This document shows, in pieces, positions 59,454-64,000 of a DNA stretch of 64,000 nt (position 1 is the first letter of the stretch; each line of letters begins with the position of its first letter). The notes under the pieces were generated by a model. The model saw only the letters and a program-made list of their open reading frames with translations. It did not search any database and had not been told where the DNA came from. The stretch is taken from positions 434,001 through 498,000 of the forward strand of contig CAXPOZ010000001.1 of the NCBI GenBank assembly GCA_964219355.1, written 5' to 3'. Source of the DNA: Parvularcula sp964219355. GTDB lineage: Bacteria; Pseudomonadota; Alphaproteobacteria; Caulobacterales; Parvularculaceae. A program made the position numbers and the translations under genes.

Positions 59454-60842
59454 CTATTCTTCCTTGCCGCCGCTATTGACCTTGAGAGCTTTCAGCTTCC
59501 GGTGAAGGGCCGAGCGTTCCATGCCGATAAAGGCCGCCGTGCGGGAGATGTTCCCAGCAAAGCGTGCAATCTGCGCCATTAGATATTCACGCTCGAACCT
59601 CTCCCGCGCCTCGCGCAAGGGAAGAGAGATGATCTGCTCAAGTCCATCTCCGACGGGGAAGACAGGTCCAGACCGGACGACTTCCTCTGGTAGTTCCTCG
59701 AGCGCGATGGCCTTGCGTTCATCGCGGCCCGAAAGAATCAGGGTCCGCTCGAGCACGTTTCTGAGCTGCCGGACATTGCCGGGCCAGGCATAGGTCTGGA
59801 GAGCGGCCCGCGCCTCTTCTGTCAGCTGCCGGCGGCAAAAACCTGACGTGTCCGCGATCTGGCGCAGGAAGTGCTCCGCCAGAAGGCCGATATCCTCGCG
59901 ACGCTCCGCCAGTGATGGCGTCGTCATTTTGACGACGGCGAGGCGATGATAAAGATCCGTACGGAACGCGCCCGTTTCAGCGGCAGCCAGAAGATCACGG
60001 GATGTCGAAGAAACGATCCGCACATCAACGGCAACGGGGGCAACGCCGCTCACCCGCATGAACCGCTGATCGACGAGAACACGCAGGATCTTGGTCTGGG
60101 TCTCAAGCGGCATGTCGCCGACTTCGTCAAAAAGAAGTGTGCCGCCATGCGCCTTCTCGAGAAGTCCGATGACATGTGGCCGCCCATCTTCGCCCTCGAT
60201 GCCGAACAGGGCTTCTTCCATCCGGTCAGGCTCGATCGTCGCGGCACTGACGACCACGAAAGGCCGCTCCGCGCGCGAGGACTGTTTATGAAGCTCGCGC
60301 GCCACCATTTCCTTGCCGGAACCGACAGGGCCTTCGATCAAGACGCGAGAGCGCGCATCTGCCACCTTGTCGATGGTCGCACGAAGACCCGACATCAGGT
60401 TACTGTCACCGATCAACGTCAGCTCGCTCGACCGTTCGCGGAGGTCGGTATTCTCACGGCGGAGCTGCGCAAGCTCGAGAGCGCGCGCGACCGTGATCAT
60501 CAGCTTGTCGGCATTGAACGGCTTTTCGATAAAGTCGTAGGCGCCCTTACGGATCGCTGCGATAGCCGTCTCTATCGTGCCGTGTCCTGAAATGACGATG
60601 ACCGACAAATCAGGATGCATGGCTTTGAGCTCATCGAGGATGGCGAGGCCATCAAGCTTTGAGCCCTGCAACCAGATATCAAGAATGACCAGAGACGGGA
60701 TCCGGTCACGGACGGCCGCAAAGACGGCGTCGCTATCCGCAGCGGTACGCGGATTATATCCCTCATCTTCGAGAATCCCCGCGACCATTTCGCGGATATC
60801 ACGTTCGTCGTCGACGACCAGAATATCAACTGATGAAACCAT
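59454..60842 (-). CDS. ntrX: Nitrogen/redox response regulator NtrX (GAFTGA motif absent)
   Basis: 462 residues: receiver domain with D55 in LVILDIW, then an AAA+ domain with GPVGSGKEMVAREL (Walker A) and GGTLLFDEVGDMP (Walker B), and a Fis-type HTH at the C-terminus (NISRTAAFIGMERSALHRKLKAL). Where sigma54 activators carry GAFTGA this protein has LFGIEGEDGRPHVIGLL, so contact with sigma54 is unlikely and it probably acts as a conventional regulator. Its start overlaps the ntrY stop by 1 nt (TGATG). Confidence 0.93.
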   Translation of the reverse strand: MVSSVDILVVDDERDIREMVAGILEDEGYNPRTAADSDAVFAAVRDRIPSLVILDIWLQGSKLDGLAILDELKAMHPDLSVIVISGHGTIETAIAAIRKGAYDFIEKPFNADKLMITVARALELAQLRRENTDLRERSSELTLIGDSNLMSGLRATIDKVADARSRVLIEGPVGSGKEMVARELHKQSSRAERPFVVVSAATIEPDRMEEALFGIEGEDGRPHVIGLLEKAHGGTLLFDEVGDMPLETQTKILRVLVDQRFMRVSGVAPVAVDVRIVSSTSRDLLAAAETGAFRTDLYHRLAVVKMTTPSLAERREDIGLLAEHFLRQIADTSGFCRRQLTEEARAALQTYAWPGNVRQLRNVLERTLILSGRDERKAIALEELPEEVVRSGPVFPVGDGLEQIISLPLREARERFEREYLMAQIARFAGNISRTAAFIGMERSALHRKLKALKVNSGGKEE

Positions 60843-63124
60843 CAGGCTTCTCTCTCCATTTGAGCTGATTGTTCACTTACAGGTATTTCATCCGCCTGCG
60901 TCTCAGTTACGTCCTTGCTGCTCTCTTCAACAGCAGGCGCGGGAAGAATGATGCGCGCAATGGCGCCGCGATTTCCGTCACTCGCCCGGTCGATCAGCGC
61001 AAAGCTGCCGCCATGTTCTTCAACCGCCTTGCGGACAATGGCGAGGCCAAGACCGGTCCCTTTCGCCCTTGTGGTCATATAAGGCTCGGTCAGTCGGGAG
61101 CGGTCTTTCTCGGGCAGCCCCCTGCCATTATCGATGACATCGAGGCGGACTTCGGTACCGTCCGTCTCCAGCGCGATGATGATCTGCCCCGGCTCTCCGA
61201 TATCGCCTTCAATGATCGCCTCGACCGCATTCTTCACAAGATTGACGACCGCCTGCCCCACCAGCCTTCCGTCACAGACAGCCACAACCGGCTCATCGGG
61301 GATCTCGAATTTGAATTCGATATTGGGGTTCGCGACAGAGAAAGAGAATGCCGAGGACCGCGCGATTTCCCGCAGGTCGACATTCGCCAGAATAGGTTCC
61401 GGCATCCGGGCAAAGGAGGAGAATTCATTCACCATCCGGCCGATATCGCCGACATGCCGGATAATCGTCTCCGTACAGAGATCGAAGACCTCTCTGTCTT
61501 CGCCGAGCTGCTTGCCGTAACGGCGCTTGAGGCGCTCTGCCGAGAGCTGGATGGGTGTCAGCGGGTTCTTGATCTCATGGGCGATTCGGCGCGCCACATC
61601 GCCCCATGCCGCGTTCCGTTGGGCCGAGATCAGCTCGGTAATATCATCAAGGGTGATCAGGAAACCGGAAGGCTGTTCAGGATCATCGGGACTGATCCGC
61701 ACATTGATGATCCGCGATGTGCCGCCCCTTGAGAGCTCAATCTGGTCGCGCACATCCTGCCCGGTCAGCGCCTTTGCCTGCTCCATCAGTCCATCAAGCT
61801 CGGGCAGGACGTCTGAGATATCTGCACCATTGACCCGGCCCGGTGCGGCCCCAAGCAGGCGCTCCGCTGACGGATTGGCAAGAGCCACACGACCGTCATT
61901 GCGGACATTAAGGACGCCCGCGGGCACACCGGAAATCACCGTCTCAATGAAACGCCGCCTTGCATCTGACTGCTCATGCGCCGCGATCAAATCGTCGCGC
62001 TGCCCGGCTAGCTGGCGTGTCATCTCGTTGAAGGCCTCGCCCAACTCCCCAAGCTCGCCATCGCCTTTGCGGATTTCAACCCGGCTGGTGAGATCGCCTT
62101 CGGAAACCGCGCCTGCTGCCGTCGCCAGACGCCGCACCGGCCCGATGATCGCATTGGCGACAATGATCCCGATCCACATCGCGCCGAGCAACAGGAGAAC
62201 CATGACAAGCCCATAGCCAATCGCGAAGGTCCGGCTGAGTTCAGCAAGTCTTGTCTCAACTTCATTCGTCTGGTCACGGAATTGCCGGACCTGAAGCAGC
62301 TGCTCTGCGATGGCCGGGTTTTCAGCCTTATAGGCGACGATGAAATAGCCTTGCGGTGTGTAATAGAGCGCATACCACGCATCGAAGGTGTTCCGGTCAT
62401 TAGCGTCGAATTTGTAGGGAATGGCGCCCGGCGTGCTGACATCATCGAAATAGGCTTTAGGCGGCAGGCGGTAGTGCCCGCCCGGTAGGCGGCTCACCTC
62501 CATGACAACATTATAGTCGCGATCAAGAATGGTGATGCCGGAGAGATTTCTCAAAATTGCCTGACCGAGCAGATATTTGCGGAAGCCCACGGGCTGCGCT
62601 TCCGGCGTCAGGCCGGTTTGTGCCTGCAAGGATAAATCGGTCGCCATCTGGACGACTTCCGGCCCGAGCTTTCGGGACTCGGAGGTGAAATAGCCATTGG
62701 CGAAGTCCCGCGCGACGAGGTTCGCCTCGGTCACCCGGTCAACGAAATACTCATCCGAGAACGCCTTGAGGACAGTCCCGGTCAGCGCAAAGGCGATGAT
62801 CGCCGGCAGAACGCCGACAACGATCAGCAGGGTGACGAACCGCTTGTGCAGCTTTGCGCCGCGCAAGCCCGCCCTCGACCCTTTGAAGACATCGATGAGG
62901 TTCGCGACAACCACGACCGACAGCGCGACCGAGAACATGACCACCAGCGCGAAGACGGCCGTGATCGAACGCGGCACGCCCTCGACGAAGTGAACCATCG
63001 CATAGGCTGTGATCCCGAAGATGACGGCGCCAAGTGCGGCCAATGCCAAAAAGAGCGTCCCGCTCTTCATGGTGCGGTCGCCAATCTGTGCTTTCGTGCC
63101 GTCCGTATGAGCTTTCTTGCTCAC
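60842..63124 (-). CDS. ntrY: Sensor histidine kinase NtrY
   Basis: 760 residues. Two or more N-terminal membrane helices, a periplasmic sensor region, a further helix near residue 310 (YGLVMVLLLLGAMWIGIIVANAI), a HAMP domain (VRRLATAAGAVSEGDLTSRVE), a PAS domain, the phospho-acceptor H in RIAHEIKNPLTPIQLSAERL and the ATPase N-, G1- and G2-boxes (NLVKNAVEAI, DNGRGLP, GTGLGLAIV). It controls NtrX in nitrogen and redox responses and in some species the cell envelope. It lies 98 bp downstream of dusB. Confidence 0.95.
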   Translation of the reverse strand: MSKKAHTDGTKAQIGDRTMKSGTLFLALAALGAVIFGITAYAMVHFVEGVPRSITAVFALVVMFSVALSVVVVANLIDVFKGSRAGLRGAKLHKRFVTLLIVVGVLPAIIAFALTGTVLKAFSDEYFVDRVTEANLVARDFANGYFTSESRKLGPEVVQMATDLSLQAQTGLTPEAQPVGFRKYLLGQAILRNLSGITILDRDYNVVMEVSRLPGGHYRLPPKAYFDDVSTPGAIPYKFDANDRNTFDAWYALYYTPQGYFIVAYKAENPAIAEQLLQVRQFRDQTNEVETRLAELSRTFAIGYGLVMVLLLLGAMWIGIIVANAIIGPVRRLATAAGAVSEGDLTSRVEIRKGDGELGELGEAFNEMTRQLAGQRDDLIAAHEQSDARRRFIETVISGVPAGVLNVRNDGRVALANPSAERLLGAAPGRVNGADISDVLPELDGLMEQAKALTGQDVRDQIELSRGGTSRIINVRISPDDPEQPSGFLITLDDITELISAQRNAAWGDVARRIAHEIKNPLTPIQLSAERLKRRYGKQLGEDREVFDLCTETIIRHVGDIGRMVNEFSSFARMPEPILANVDLREIARSSAFSFSVANPNIEFKFEIPDEPVVAVCDGRLVGQAVVNLVKNAVEAIIEGDIGEPGQIIIALETDGTEVRLDVIDNGRGLPEKDRSRLTEPYMTTRAKGTGLGLAIVRKAVEEHGGSFALIDRASDGNRGAIARIILPAPAVEESSKDVTETQADEIPVSEQSAQMEREA

Positions 63125-63222
63125 CCTGCCTCTTCAGACCGATCCGAATGTCACCATGACGAGCGTGTCACCCGCGCCACAGCGTTGCCAAAGCGCAACA
63201 GTACATCCTCCCGCAGGACGTG

Positions 63223-64000
63223 TCACGCAGCTTTTGTGGAAATATCGCCCTGATTTTCGCTGGCAAGGCGGGACAGGATGTCGATGACCTCGTCCGGGTT
63301 TTCGCTACGGCAAAGCTGGCTCCGCAAGGCCGATCGTTCCTCCGCTTCCCACGCGGCAGGCGCGTGAGAGATGAAGCCCGAGAGATGCTTGCGGGCCGTC
63401 CGCACGGCCAGCCGCACCCCGGCTTCTTCGCCCCGGCCATGCCCTTCGGCATAGTGGGTGAGCGTGTCTTTATATAGGTCCAGAACCTGCCGGGCCTGAG
63501 ATGCCAGATCCGGGATCGCCATCTCTCCGCCCTCATCGAGCGCTTTTGCCAGCGCCCCAGGCAACCAGGGCCGCCCTTCGGCAGCGCGCCCGACCATCAC
63601 GCCATCGGCACCTGAGAGCCGGAGCGCTTCGCGGGCCGTTGAGGCATCACAGATATCACCATTGACGATGACGGGGATCGAGACCGCTTCCTTGACCACG
63701 CGCACCGCGGCCCAGTCCGCGGTCCCCTTGTAGAATTGCTGGCGGGTCCGTCCATGCACGGTCAGCATCTGCACGCCCGCCGCTGCAGCCCGCGCGCCCA
63801 GCTCTGCTGCATTCAAACTGTCATGGTCCCAGCCCAGACGCATCTTCAGGGTCACAGGCTTTGACGTCCCCCGGATGACGGCTTCGATCAGCGTGAGGGC
63901 GTGATCGAGATCCCGCATCAGCGCTGAGCCGGAGAGATGCCCCGTCACCTTTCGAGCTGGACACCCCATATTGATATCAACGATGTCGGCGCCATTCGCC
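63223..64000 (-). CDS. dusB: tRNA-dihydrouridine synthase (NifR3/DusB-like), partial
   Basis: The C-terminal 259 codons of a gene that runs off the right edge. The Dus motifs are complete in the visible part: NMGCPARKV with the catalytic cysteine, VTLKMRLGWD, TVHGRTRQQFYKG, VIVNGDI and GADGVMVGRAAEGRPWLPG. The family reduces uridines in the tRNA D loop with FMN and NADPH. In many alphaproteobacteria nifR3 is followed by ntrBC-ntrYX; here ntrY follows directly. Confidence 0.93.
   Translation of the reverse strand, partial: ANGADIVDINMGCPARKVTGHLSGSALMRDLDHALTLIEAVIRGTSKPVTLKMRLGWDHDSLNAAELGARAAAAGVQMLTVHGRTRQQFYKGTADWAAVRVVKEAVSIPVIVNGDICDASTAREALRLSGADGVMVGRAAEGRPWLPGALAKALDEGGEMAIPDLASQARQVLDLYKDTLTHYAEGHGRGEEAGVRLAVRTARKHLSGFISHAPAAWEAEERSALRSQLCRSENPDEVIDILSRLASENQGDISTKAA

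Noticed and set aside
1..64000. CRISPR arrays, insertion sequences, rRNA genes, prophage structural genes
   Set aside because: I looked for repeated 20-40 bp direct-repeat arrays, transposase motifs, rRNA and phage proteins and saw none beyond the tRNA-Pro mini-island.

Overview
The window reads as a chromosomal segment of a free-living, high-GC alphaproteobacterium. Lineage markers are a CpdR-type receiver next to an N-formylglutamate amidohydrolase, the plsX-fabH-ihfA-merR run, a class II DAHP synthase, and dusB-ntrY-ntrX at the right edge. A marine relative of the Caulobacterales/Parvularculales is my inference; no rRNA or species marker is present.

Layout. 1-4171: a DsrE-like exported protein, methylmalonate-semialdehyde dehydrogenase, a tiny membrane protein and a Baeyer-Villiger-type flavin monooxygenase. 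4181-14481 (minus strand): one compact branched-chain amino acid supra-operon, ilvD-ilvC-ilvB-ilvN-ilvA-leuA-leuC-leuD-leuB, mostly coupled by 1-4 nt overlaps. It is preceded by an unannotated Ile/Val/Leu-rich 34-residue leader peptide and a terminator that can be opened by pairing with the end of the leader ORF, a classical attenuator. Its LeuA lacks the C-terminal leucine-binding regulatory domain.

14673-33005: an accessory carbohydrate locus. It has three GMC oxidoreductase plus gluconate-dehydrogenase-subunit-3 pairs (two a tandem duplication), two DUF1080 (3-keto-disaccharide hydrolase family) proteins, two TIM-barrel isomerase/epimerase-like proteins, a Gfo/Idh oxidoreductase, ThuA, a GlcG/HbpS-like protein, a GH2 glycosidase, an MFS transporter and a TolB-like lipoprotein. 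Together they suggest exported oxidation of glycosides to 3-keto sugars, cleavage by DUF1080/TIM-barrel enzymes, and uptake and reduction inside. Two near-identical LacI-type operators lie in its two divergent promoter regions.

33135-41812: tRNA-Val(CAC), a class C serine hydrolase, a HAD phosphatase, cpdR, an amidohydrolase, a strong candidate small RNA (37058-37137, minus strand, with promoter, structure and terminator), a glycosyltransferase, plsX-fabH-ihfA-merR and tRNA-Pro(GGG). 41763-44436: a 2.6 kb AT-richer mini-island in the 3' end of tRNA-Pro, flanked by 56-bp perfect direct repeats. It carries only an AAA ATPase and a DUF4238 protein, coupled through a TTGA overlap, and no integrase. 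This is the most likely place for an undescribed (possibly defence) system.

44637-64000: housekeeping and envelope genes: YHS protein, NAD synthetase, an aminotransferase/oxidoreductase pair (possibly GnnB/GnnA for amide-linked lipid A), class II DAHP synthase, an amidohydrolase divergent from a membrane-protein/XRE pair with two perfect palindromic operators, an MBL-fold hydrolase, an Hsp15-TerB fusion, recG, a PEP-CTERM-like surface protein whose terminator is embedded in recG, a DUF502 protein, ntrX, ntrY and a partial dusB. All calls come from reading the sequence; no database search was run.
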